Positions 1 through 6,573 of a stretch of 19,292 nt of DNA are shown here, piece after piece. The position numbers and the translations under genes are program-made. Position 1 is the stretch's first letter. The number at the start of each line of letters is the position of its first letter. Origin of the DNA: Methanoregula sp. UBA247 (lineage in GTDB: Archaea > Halobacteriota > Methanomicrobia > Methanomicrobiales > Methanospirillaceae). A model generated the notes under the pieces. It did not search any database, was not told the DNA's origin, and saw nothing but the letters and a program-made list of their open reading frames with translations. The stretch spans positions 86,265 through 105,556 of the forward strand of contig DADR01000042.1 of NCBI GenBank assembly GCA_002495055.1, given 5' to 3'.

Positions 1-371
1 ACCGCGACATCACCTACATGATGGAAATTGAAGGCCGCGAACATGCAGCATTCCTTGGTGCAGAAGTCACCGAGTGCCTGTATGTGCCTGGTGCATATGA
101 TATGCCTCTGGCGATCAAGAAGATGTTGCAGGCAGGAAAAGTCGATGCGGTTGTTACAATCGGGTGTGTTATTGAGGGCGCTACCCAGCACGATGATATC
201 GTCGTCCAGCACGCAGCCCGGAAGATCATCGACCTTTCCCTGGAGTTCGGCAAGCCCGTCACTCTCGGCATCTCCGGGCCCGGCATGACCCGGCTCGAGG
301 CCAACGAACGGATCGATTACGCAAAGCGGGCGGTTGAATCCGCCATCAAGCTTGTCAAACGGTTGAAATGA
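1..371 (+). CDS. ribH: 6,7-dimethyl-8-ribityllumazine synthase, 5'-truncated by the window edge
   Basis: Lumazine synthase, the penultimate step of riboflavin synthesis: it condenses 5-amino-6-ribitylaminouracil with 3,4-dihydroxy-2-butanone 4-phosphate. Riboflavin also feeds FAD and, in methanogens, the F420/FO pathway. The frame is open from base 3 (RDITYMME...), so the first ATG (18) is internal; about 15 N-terminal residues are missing compared with the roughly 140-residue archaeal enzyme. Visible family blocks are VPGAYDMPLA, the VTIGCVIEGATQHDDIV block with the catalytic histidine just before DD, and KPVTLGISGPGMTRLEA near the C-terminus. It ends ...KLVKRLK, the usual archaeal end. The stop overlaps the next start as ATGA, so the aminotransferase is probably translationally coupled. 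Family recognition is from memory of the methanococcal protein and is very secure. Confidence 0.96.
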   Translation, partial: RDITYMMEIEGREHAAFLGAEVTECLYVPGAYDMPLAIKKMLQAGKVDAVVTIGCVIEGATQHDDIVVQHAARKIIDLSLEFGKPVTLGISGPGMTRLEANERIDYAKRAVESAIKLVKRLK

Positions 372-1501
372 GGCCTCTCTCGGAGAAGATCGCCGGCGTT
401 GTCGAATCGGCAACGATCGCGATCTCCAACCGGGCCAAGAAGATGCAGGCAGAGGGGATCGATGTTATCAGCTTGTCGATCGGCGAGCCCGATTTCGATA
501 CCCCCCGGCATATCACGGATGCCTGCATCGACGCCCTGAACCGAGGCCAGACCCACTATGCGCCGAGCAACGGCATCCCCGAGCTGACGACCGCCATCGC
601 CACGAAGATCATCCGGGAGAACAAATTTCCCTGCACCCCTCAGCAGGTCATCGTCTCCAGTGGGGCCAAGCAGGCCATCTACGAGGCATGCGAAGCAGTC
701 CTGAACCCGGGCGACGAGACGATCATCCTCACCCCGGCGTGGGTCTCCTATGAGCCCTGCGTCCAGATCGCCGGCGGGAAGGTTGTGAAGCACGCGATCA
801 ACTTAAAAACCTTCCAGCTTGACGACTCTCTTCTCGAACGGGTCAATGCGAAGACCAAGATGATCGTGGTCAACTCCCCGTCGAACCCCACGGGCGCAGT
901 TTTCGACATGAAGTCCATGAAGCTTGTGGCAGACCTCTGCACGGACCATGACATCTACGCCATGTCCGACGAGATCTACGAGAAGATGGTCTACGGCAAA
1001 GAACACATCTCGCTTGCCGCAATCGGCGACATGGCGCAGCGGACGATCACCGTCAACGGCTTCTCGAAGGCCTATGCCATGACCGGCTGGCGGCTCGGGT
1101 ACGCAGTAGCCCCCAAGGAGATCATCACGGAGATGTCCAAGGTGCAGCAGCACACCATCAGCCAGGCCACGACCTTTGCGATGTGGGGCGGGGTTGCCGC
1201 ACTCAAAGGCGACCAGTCCTGCGTCGAGGAGATGCGCAAAGAGTTCGACCGCCGGCGGAAATACATCATTGCCGAGCTGAACCTGATGGGCTATGAGACC
1301 GCACCTGCTGACGGGGCGTTCTATGCTTTTGTCAAGGTTGCTGGCGATGACATGGAAGTTGCTTCCCGCTGGCTTGAGAAGGGCCACGCGGCGGCAACGC
1401 CGGGCAGTGCGTTCTATGCGCCGGGATGGATCCGGTTATCGTATGCAACTTCGATGGAGCGGTTGAAGGAAGCAATGGCGAGGATTAAGCGGGTTGGGTA
1501 A
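368..1501 (+). CDS. pyridoxal-phosphate aminotransferase, class I/II (aspartate aminotransferase type)
   Basis: A 377-residue cytosolic fold-type I aminotransferase, most likely transferring the amino group between aspartate and 2-oxoglutarate. Sequence landmarks: SIGEPDFDTP (37-46), THYAPSNGIPEL (62-73), VSSGAKQAIYEA (96-107), NSPSNPTG with N173, SDEIYE with D201 and Y204, the Schiff-base lysine K234 in NGFSKAYAMTGWR, and R356 in GWIRLSYA for the substrate alpha-carboxylate. Length and motif order are normal for the aspartate aminotransferase Ib group. The ATG overlaps the ribH stop (ATGA) and has no clear Shine-Dalgarno, consistent with coupling. Substrate range cannot be read from sequence; related enzymes act on aspartate, aromatic amino acids or alanine. 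An 11-T tract follows the stop. Confidence 0.93.
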   Translation: MRPLSEKIAGVVESATIAISNRAKKMQAEGIDVISLSIGEPDFDTPRHITDACIDALNRGQTHYAPSNGIPELTTAIATKIIRENKFPCTPQQVIVSSGAKQAIYEACEAVLNPGDETIILTPAWVSYEPCVQIAGGKVVKHAINLKTFQLDDSLLERVNAKTKMIVVNSPSNPTGAVFDMKSMKLVADLCTDHDIYAMSDEIYEKMVYGKEHISLAAIGDMAQRTITVNGFSKAYAMTGWRLGYAVAPKEIITEMSKVQQHTISQATTFAMWGGVAALKGDQSCVEEMRKEFDRRRKYIIAELNLMGYETAPADGAFYAFVKVAGDDMEVASRWLEKGHAAATPGSAFYAPGWIRLSYATSMERLKEAMARIKRVG

Positions 1502-1509
1502 ACGAGATC

Positions 1510-1520
1510 TTTTTTTTTTT
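1510..1520 (+). terminator. oligo-T terminator after ribH-aminotransferase
   Basis: A run of 11 T begins nine bases after the aminotransferase stop, with no strong hairpin before it. Archaeal RNA polymerase terminates on U-tracts alone, so this is a good intrinsic terminator. It also marks the border between the GC-rich core genes and the AT-rich insert. Confidence 0.7.
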
Positions 1521-1606
1521 AAATAATACACAGTCAACTATGAATTATTCAATTTTTGTATTTTAATGGGGCAACATATTATCTTAATTTGAAATTATGT
1601 TTTGGT

Positions 1607-2323
1607 ATGGAATTATTTATCCAAGAAGTATCTCAATTAGAGAATTATTGCGAGCATCAGACTCGTTCTCGGTTAAAGTCAAACCTTAATTTTTTAGAAG
1701 AGATTTTGAATTTTTACTATAATCTCCTTCAAAAACAAATTGACGATAAAACAATTGATATTAAATTACATGAATTAGCGGTAATCATTATCCATGTAAA
1801 AATCATTAAAACACTAAATTGTAATTTAAATTTGTTAAAAAAAGGTCATTATAGTGAATTTCGATCTCTGTTACGAAATGTTATTGAATTGACATTTTTA
1901 TCCCAATATCTTATGACAAATCCCGAAAAAGCAGAAATTTGGTTTAATGGTGAACAAATTGGATATGGTCATGTAGCTGAAACCTTAAATTTACCAACCG
2001 AAATTGGAGAAATATACGGTAAGTTATGCGACTATACTCACCCAAATTTCAGGGGTGCTAGTGGAAATATAATTCTAGACAAAAAAAGTGAGGATATTAA
2101 TTTTTTAATTATTCCAATATTCCAAAAAAAAATGGCTAAACCATTAATCATAATGCAAATTCATTTTGCATTTATTGCAATAAATCAATTTTTTGCATGT
2201 TTTGAAACGTACAATAATTTCAACAAGGATTACGAAAAACAATTGAAACGGATTAAAAATAAGTTACCCAAACAAGAAAATTTCTTGACTCAATATTGTC
2301 GTGAACTAAGAATTGATATATAA
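1607..2323 (+). CDS. AT-rich orphan protein, predicted all-helical, unknown function
   Basis: A 238-residue protein I cannot assign to a named family. It is rich in Leu, Ile, Asn, Lys and Phe and looks almost entirely helical. Two motif-like blocks stand out: FRSLLRNVIELTFLSQYL (85-102) followed by NPEKAEIWF, and IYGKLCDYTHPNF (136-148). This R..LR..IE plus Y..L.DY.H layout recalls DUF5677-like and HEPN-like helical proteins often linked to phage defence or toxin systems, but a canonical Rx4-6H HEPN motif is not visible. The ATG at 1607 is preferred; a TTG at 1556 in the same frame would add 17 residues, and neither has a clear Shine-Dalgarno. Base composition is far lower in GC than every neighbour and codons end mostly in A/T, a sign of recent transfer. 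Long A runs (A9 near 2124-2132) lie inside the frame, which is nevertheless intact. Confidence 0.75.
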   Translation: MELFIQEVSQLENYCEHQTRSRLKSNLNFLEEILNFYYNLLQKQIDDKTIDIKLHELAVIIIHVKIIKTLNCNLNLLKKGHYSEFRSLLRNVIELTFLSQYLMTNPEKAEIWFNGEQIGYGHVAETLNLPTEIGEIYGKLCDYTHPNFRGASGNIILDKKSEDINFLIIPIFQKKMAKPLIIMQIHFAFIAINQFFACFETYNNFNKDYEKQLKRIKNKLPKQENFLTQYCRELRIDI

Positions 2324-2699
2324 TTTTTTCTGACGTACTCCCGTTTTTCTTCAGGTATCTGTCGACCAGCTTTTCATATTTTAATTTCTCTTCAGTCGTG
2401 ATGCGGTTACTTTTCCGCTGTTTTCAGTAAGTTGGCAACCCCCCCCGATCACCGGCTAAACCCCCAATCCCCAGCACGGCTCCAAGGCACTTTTTCCACC
2501 CAATTGATACTAATTAGCTATTCCAATTCCTCGATCGTGGAAAAACCAATCGGGGCCTTTTCCGTGGAGGAAAATAACCTCATTGTACCGTTTTCCCCCC
2601 AATTCGATCTATTTTCGGATGCCCGAGAAAAGGGGCCCGGACAAAGCTCTATATACAGGCTCCGATTGCCAATCCGGGCATTTTACGAGAAGTCGATCA
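2324..2699. other. gene-poor stretch with degenerate reading frame and imperfect direct repeat
   Basis: No convincing gene. On the minus strand, 2423-2325 reads 33 codons of charged, helix-like sequence (ITTEEKLKYEKLVDRYLKK in the middle) with no start codon and a stop just before it, so it may be a gene remnant. An imperfect direct repeat lies at about 2492-2513 and 2591-2611 (TTTTCC-CCCAATT-GAT-CTA core). A short inverted repeat TTTTCC/GGAAAA sits at 2558-2574 and a 6-bp GCCCGG/CCGGGC pair at 2635-2640 and 2674-2679. Base composition returns to GC-rich here, so the AT-rich insert appears to end near 2420. Confidence 0.4.
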
Positions 2700-3197
2700 T
2701 TAGCCCCCCTTACCCTTTTCTGAGGGTTTTTCTCCGACGGAGAATTCCACCGGGGGTGCCAGAACCGAGGCTATGACTTCAACCCCGGTTTTTGCCGGTT
2801 GAGCCGGAATTACAGGAAGTACCTGGATTACCGGCTTCGGCTTCTCCGCCATCACCGCCCCGTCACGGTCGAGCTCGACAAGCCCGGTCTCCGTGACCCG
2901 AAAGAACCGGAATGCCCCGCGAGGCAGGAAAACCCAGAGCTCGCGGGAGATCCCGGACCCGGATACGATGGCCCGGAGTGCTGCGAGTGCATCGGCTGCC
3001 TCACCCTCAATCCATGCATGGTCGCAGTGGACGCGGGTGACCCGTTTGATCCGGACATGGGCAACGATACCGGGGCAGTAGATCACGAAATTGCAGATCA
3101 CGCCCGGCTCGTGCATGAACTGCCGGGTCTCGCCCCGTTTCTTCGCGATCAGCACGGCCTCGCGGAGGGCCATGAGCGGTTGTCTCCCTCGGGTCAT
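2700..3197 (-). CDS. conserved-looking hypothetical protein with proline-rich C-terminal tail
   Basis: A 165-residue protein of unknown function. The core (10-112) has alternating strands and helices: CNFVIYCPGIVAHVRIKR (35-52) is followed by a helix at 65-78 (EAADALAALRAIVS) and a strand-turn-strand unit SRELWVFLPRGAFRFFRV (84-101). The tail (about 118-165) is proline- and lysine-rich and probably disordered. From memory, similar short proteins with an ELWV..P.G..R.FRV block recur as hypotheticals in Methanomicrobiales genomes. A fold like PD-(D/E)XK nucleases is conceivable from the strand-helix layout, but I see no certain catalytic set. The start at 3197 is supported by GGAGG six bases upstream. 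Codon use matches the core genome. Confidence 0.7.
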   Translation of the reverse strand: MTRGRQPLMALREAVLIAKKRGETRQFMHEPGVICNFVIYCPGIVAHVRIKRVTRVHCDHAWIEGEAADALAALRAIVSGSGISRELWVFLPRGAFRFFRVTETGLVELDRDGAVMAEKPKPVIQVLPVIPAQPAKTGVEVIASVLAPPVEFSVGEKPSEKGKGG

Positions 3198-3758
3198 GGC
3201 CCGCCTCCACTATTTTCGGCCGGGGTTTCGTACACCGGCCGGTGTTCCTCTGCGGTACGGTTTTTGTTGTGTGTCTGATAGATTTCGATAGCGACAGCTC
3301 CTTACTTTGTTGTAATTATACCGGTAGTATTCCCGTGAGTGCACAGGCCGGCGGCAACACTGTTGTTCCACGCGTTATTCTCAAAATTATATACGCTTTG
3401 TAGTGGCAGCAGTTCCCAATGACTCTGAAGTGTAGCGAGTCCAACGGCTGATTATACTTCGTGAATTTTAACCAGAAACAGGAGATGAATACATCAGCAC
3501 CATTTGACAGGCCCCTGTAAAAGCCACTCTAAAATTTGCGCATGCGATGAAACTCGTGATAGTACAGGTAATATGTTATTATCGCAACTGGGGGTGCCTC
3601 AGCGGCGGGGCGCAGCCCCGAGAGCGTAGATAATAAACAGAGGATTTAAAACATTGATTTTACGAGGATATCCTGCGTTTTCCTTCTCCAGAATAGACCA
3701 AGTGGAGAATCCCGTCAAAATGAATCTTGCGACAAACATAAAGATTAGAACCCTCTTT
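3198..3758. other. 561-bp gene-free stretch
   Basis: No open frame here looks like a protein gene; those present are short or antisense to flanking genes. It holds the upstream region of the minus-strand hypothetical gene, a plus-strand TATA-like element at 3387-3394 followed by a hairpin at 3426-3461 (small-RNA candidate), a perfect CGGGGC-GCA-GCCCCG hairpin at 3606-3620, and a TTCTCCA/TGGAGAA inverted repeat at 3684-3709 downstream of the methyltransferase stop. Confidence 0.5.
3387..3470 (+). ncRNA. candidate small RNA: TATA box plus hairpin
   Basis: TTATATAC preceded by an A-rich BRE-like stretch at 3382-3394 is among the best TATA elements in the gap. Transcription would start about 25 bp downstream, near 3415. 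The following sequence folds as GAAGTGTA (3427-3434) with TATACTTC (3453-3460), eight pairs including one G-U, followed by GTGAATTTT. An alternative fold pairs GACTC 3421-3425 with GAGTC 3437-3441. The only frame at this start, ATG 3419, stops after 10 codons. No known RNA family is recognised, so this is a prediction from promoter plus structure only. Confidence 0.25.
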
Positions 3759-4634
3759 TTACCCTTCCCGGCCTTTTCCTTTTTTCTTCCACCGAATATG
3801 CGAAAATGTCGAATCCCCGGAGATAACCACTTCATCGCCCTGCTGACGTATTTGCGGGGTGACATAGGCATCCACGATCCGCTCCTGCTCCGGAGTCTTT
3901 GCACCGAACCGCTTCTGAAAGAACCCGAGCATCTCCTCCCGGCTCCCGAAACGGTACTCCTTTGCGAGCGGCAGCATGGTCACGTCCGGGTAAATTCCCA
4001 TCTGGTAGAGGACCCCGAAGAGACAGTCGGCTTTCGGCCCGGCATGATACGGGCTCCCGTGCAGGGGTTCCCAGAGATCGGCATACATCCGCTCCCAGAA
4101 GGGCATGTCCACAAACCAGAAGAGGTGGACGGAACCCGATGAGGCGGCATCCATCTTCCGGAGAGCTTCGCGGATATCATACATGGTCAGGGAGAGCGAG
4201 GCGATCACTACATCATACTGTCCATCAAGATCACTGGCTGGATCGATATCTTCCCACCGCTTCTGGATGGATGTTACATTGGTGATACCCTCACTCTTGG
4301 TACGCTCGTTGAGGACAGCGATCATTCCTTCACCAGGTTCAATTGCGGTAATTTCCTTAACCTGCAGCGCAAGAGGTATGGTTAATGTACCGGGTCCGGC
4401 GCCAATGTCAAGCACCCGGGAATTTTTTGTGATGTTCAGACCTGCGATAGTGATCTGTACACGGTTATCATACTCGCTACGGGACGTAGAATCGTAGCGT
4501 TCTGCATTCTCCCGTTTGTTCCAGTTATGCGATGGGTCGTCAGAATGTTTTGACAACCCATGCAGTTTCTGCTTTTCTTTCCAGATCTCATTCCAATCCG
4601 GATCAATATGGGAATGTGCTGGGGGGGAGCTCAT
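3759..4634 (-). CDS. class I SAM-dependent methyltransferase
   Basis: A 291-residue cytosolic Rossmann-fold methyltransferase. Motif I is VLDIGAGPGTL (74-84), the acidic ribose-binding position is E99 in ITAIEPG, and motif IV-like YDVVIASLSL spans 140-149. The N-terminal block W..IW.E......DPSHNWNKRENAERY (14-47) and the later LFWFVDMPFW and PKADCLFGVLYQMGIYPDV blocks mark a methyltransferase subfamily that I recall in methanogens and other anaerobes near metal or cofactor transport genes. Its substrate is unknown. The end is a lysine-rich KKKGKGREG. The start follows an AT-rich TATA-like element (ATAAATACTTTT, 4661-4672) by about 30 bp with no Shine-Dalgarno, so the mRNA is probably nearly leaderless. 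It lies on the same strand as, but is separated by a terminator from, the ABC operon. Confidence 0.9.
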   Translation of the reverse strand: MSSPPAHSHIDPDWNEIWKEKQKLHGLSKHSDDPSHNWNKRENAERYDSTSRSEYDNRVQITIAGLNITKNSRVLDIGAGPGTLTIPLALQVKEITAIEPGEGMIAVLNERTKSEGITNVTSIQKRWEDIDPASDLDGQYDVVIASLSLTMYDIREALRKMDAASSGSVHLFWFVDMPFWERMYADLWEPLHGSPYHAGPKADCLFGVLYQMGIYPDVTMLPLAKEYRFGSREEMLGFFQKRFGAKTPEQERIVDAYVTPQIRQQGDEVVISGDSTFSHIRWKKKGKGREG

Positions 4635-4660
4635 ACCATTGAGTATGCACGTGGCCGGTT

Positions 4661-4672
4661 AAAAGTATTTAT
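4661..4672 (-). promoter_or_regulatory. TATA-like element of the methyltransferase gene
   Basis: On the minus strand this reads ATAAATACTTTT, centred about 32 bp upstream of the ATG at 4634. The expected transcription start is therefore within about 10 bases of the start codon, fitting the lack of a ribosome binding site. Confidence 0.4.
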
Positions 4673-4674
4673 CC

Positions 4675-4700
4675 GGTAAAAAGGGCTCCCATAAAAAAAG
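4675..4700 (-). terminator. U-tract terminator of the ABC operon
   Basis: Just past the permease stop the minus strand reads a T7 tract, then GGGAGCCC, then a T5 tract. Two successive U-tracts are typical of archaeal intrinsic termination and separate this operon from the methyltransferase gene, though they overlap the latter's upstream region. Confidence 0.6.
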
Positions 4701-4703
4701 GGA

Positions 4704-5891
4704 TTATTCATGCCTGAGTGCATCGATCGGATTGAGGTTAGCTGCCCGCCACGCAGGATAGATGCCGCATATCAGGCTGATGACAATACCAAAAGACATA
4801 CCGTAAACAATGTGGATCAGACTTGAGGCTACGAACAGGTACTTGGTCGTCTCTAACAGCAGTGCGCTGATTGCATATCCCCCAAGGAGACTCATGGCAC
4901 CTCCTATCAGGCTTCCGACAACGCCAAGAATCAAAGCCTCGTAAAGAAACATCGACATCACTTCTTTTCGCTGCGCTCCGATGCTGCGCATGATACCGAT
5001 TTCCTTAATCCGTTCGGTCACGGACATCATCATGATATTGAGAATAGATACACCAGCAACCAGCATCGAAATACCCCCTATTGCTGAAACGAATGTTGTG
5101 ATCTGGCCGAATGCCTCAAAGATTGTTTCCATCGTCTTTCGTGTATCCATGACATCAACGATTTTATCCCGCTTGTTCATCTGGTTCTCAATGGCGGTTT
5201 TAACGGATGGGAGATCATCAAGATTTTTTACTTTGACAACCACCGAGTCGTAATCGTTCCGGTTATATATCTGGTCAAACCAGTCCTTCGTAACAACTAT
5301 TGCAGAATCAGTGTTGACATCAAAAGCCATGCCGCGTTCTTCGATGATACCCGTGACGCGCAAAGTACCCTTGTCTCCATCAGTACCGATTGCGATCCGG
5401 GATCCGACCTTGACCTTGTGATCGTCAGCGAATGTTGATCCTACAAGGCACCCGGAATCACCGCGGCTGTATCCTCCTTCTTTCAATTTAAGAAGTTCCG
5501 GAACATCGTCCGGCCTCAGCCCGTAGATGGCCGCAACAATCTCATCGCTCCCGACACCGAGTTTCATACGATCCGATGTTTGAAGAACAGGAATCGCAAC
5601 ATTTGGAGCGGAAGCACGTTTAATCTGCTCGAAATTCTGTTCGGTAATACTGATAGATGATAGTCCACCGGCACCTCCGCCGAATCCCCCCATGGTGCTC
5701 CCGACATGGGGAGTAACAATCACGCTGTCACCGACTGTTTTCAGGCTGTCTGAAACGGAAAGCACCAGACTATTACCAAGAATTCCCATGGATGCAATCG
5801 CAACCACGCCAATGACAATACCGAGCATCGCAAGCGATGATCGGAGCAGATGGATCTTGATATTCCGTTTGGCAATTTCCCAGAAAATCAT
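4704..5891 (-). CDS. ABC transporter permease, MacB/FtsX type
   Basis: A 395-residue inner-membrane permease of the type VII (MacB/LolCE/FtsX) superfamily. TM1 is at about 19-41, preceded by the typical amphipathic IAKRNIKIHLLRS segment. A large extracytoplasmic domain follows (about 45-265), containing a glycine-rich loop GGFGGGAGG (68-76). Then come TM2 (268-290), the coupling motif MSVTERIKEIGIMRSIGA (289-306), TM3 (about 314-340) and TM4 (about 358-380), ending in the family's hallmark PIDALRHE. This four-TM topology is a mechanotransmission design rather than a classic substrate channel. Its ATG overlaps the ATPase stop by 4 bases. It is the last gene of the YIP1-COG1361-ATPase-permease operon. 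Substrate unknown; export or envelope remodelling is the usual inference. Confidence 0.92.
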   Translation of the reverse strand: MIFWEIAKRNIKIHLLRSSLAMLGIVIGVVAIASMGILGNSLVLSVSDSLKTVGDSVIVTPHVGSTMGGFGGGAGGLSSISITEQNFEQIKRASAPNVAIPVLQTSDRMKLGVGSDEIVAAIYGLRPDDVPELLKLKEGGYSRGDSGCLVGSTFADDHKVKVGSRIAIGTDGDKGTLRVTGIIEERGMAFDVNTDSAIVVTKDWFDQIYNRNDYDSVVVKVKNLDDLPSVKTAIENQMNKRDKIVDVMDTRKTMETIFEAFGQITTFVSAIGGISMLVAGVSILNIMMMSVTERIKEIGIMRSIGAQRKEVMSMFLYEALILGVVGSLIGGAMSLLGGYAISALLLETTKYLFVASSLIHIVYGMSFGIVISLICGIYPAWRAANLNPIDALRHE

Positions 5892-6565
5892 TCCATGATC
5901 CTCCCGTCAGAAATACGGATGGTTCTCCGGGAATATTTTGCGATATTCGGGTCATGCGTAACCATGATGATGGTAGTGCCCTTATCGTTGAGTTCTGACA
6001 TCAGCTCCATGATACCGGCACCGGTTTTTGAATCAAGGTTTCCTGTTGGTTCGTCACAGAGCAGTATGTCAGGATCATTGATGAGTGCCCGGGCAATGGC
6101 TACACGCTGTTGCTGTCCCCCGGATACTTCCATGGGTGTATGAGTGAACAGCTTGTCATCCAGCTGGACAGCCCTGAGAGCTGCACGTCCTTTTTCCGGG
6201 TCCACCGCTTTCTGGGATTTCAGCATCATCGGGAATGTCACGTTCTCTATGATATTTAACAACGGGAAGAGGTTGAAATACTGAAATATGAATCCGATCC
6301 GGTCCCTCCGCAGTCCAGTGAGTTCTTTATCGGTCATGTCCCCGGTACGGGTACCGCTGATAAAAATATCTCCGGATGTTGGTGTGTCGAGGCACCCCAT
6401 CAGGTTCAGGAGCGTGGATTTCCCGGAACCTGATGGTCCCATAACCGAGATGAATTCCCCCCTCTCAACCTTAAAGTTTATACCCTCAAGCGCGGTAACA
6501 TCGCCAGAAGGGAGAGGGTACACTTTGACTACGTCTTTGAACACCATGACGGGTTGTTCGTCCAT
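5888..6565 (-). CDS. ABC transporter ATP-binding protein, LolD/MacB type
   Basis: A 225-residue cytoplasmic ATPase partnering the permease it overlaps. Motifs: Walker A GPSGSGKST (43-51), Q-loop Q95 in FIFQYFNLFPLL, signature VSGGQQQR (147-154), Walker B ILLCDEPTGNLD with D171-E172, and switch histidine H204 in VTHD. The YFNLFP..N..ENV block and PTGNLDSKTG are typical of LolD/MacB/FtsE ATPases. I chose the ATG at 6565 because it starts 8 bases after the upstream stop, gives the normal family length and has GAAGTGA upstream. An ATG at 6607 would add 14 residues (MVLLREKEQEVTIS), overlap the upstream gene by 34 bases and place GGTGG directly against the start. Confidence 0.92.
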   Translation of the reverse strand: MDEQPVMVFKDVVKVYPLPSGDVTALEGINFKVERGEFISVMGPSGSGKSTLLNLMGCLDTPTSGDIFISGTRTGDMTDKELTGLRRDRIGFIFQYFNLFPLLNIIENVTFPMMLKSQKAVDPEKGRAALRAVQLDDKLFTHTPMEVSGGQQQRVAIARALINDPDILLCDEPTGNLDSKTGAGIMELMSELNDKGTTIIMVTHDPNIAKYSRRTIRISDGRIME

Positions 6566-6573
6566 AGAGATGG

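Noticed and set aside
1556..1606. TTG-initiated 17-residue extension of the AT-rich orphan
   Set aside because: No ribosome binding site and a rare start; the ATG at 1607 is simpler, though not proven.
2432..2776. Plus-strand 114-codon frame
   Set aside because: Starts with TTG without a ribosome binding site, contains low-complexity Pro/Ser/Arg translation and runs into the opposite-strand hypothetical gene that has a good GGAGG.
3312..3323. 12-mer GTAATTATACCG shared with 15516-15527
   Set aside because: Several such 12-mer coincidences are expected in a window of this length, and the surroundings do not match.
3599..3904. 101-codon minus-strand frame overlapping the methyltransferase 3' end
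   Set aside because: It runs out of frame through the end of the methyltransferase gene and the gap, with no ribosome binding site and no family resemblance.
4456..4461. Single TGTACA sites (also at 8756, 14641 and 15892)
   Set aside because: They lie inside coding sequence, lack the flanking TT..AA and a partner at 20 bp; about that many hexamers are expected by chance in 19 kb.
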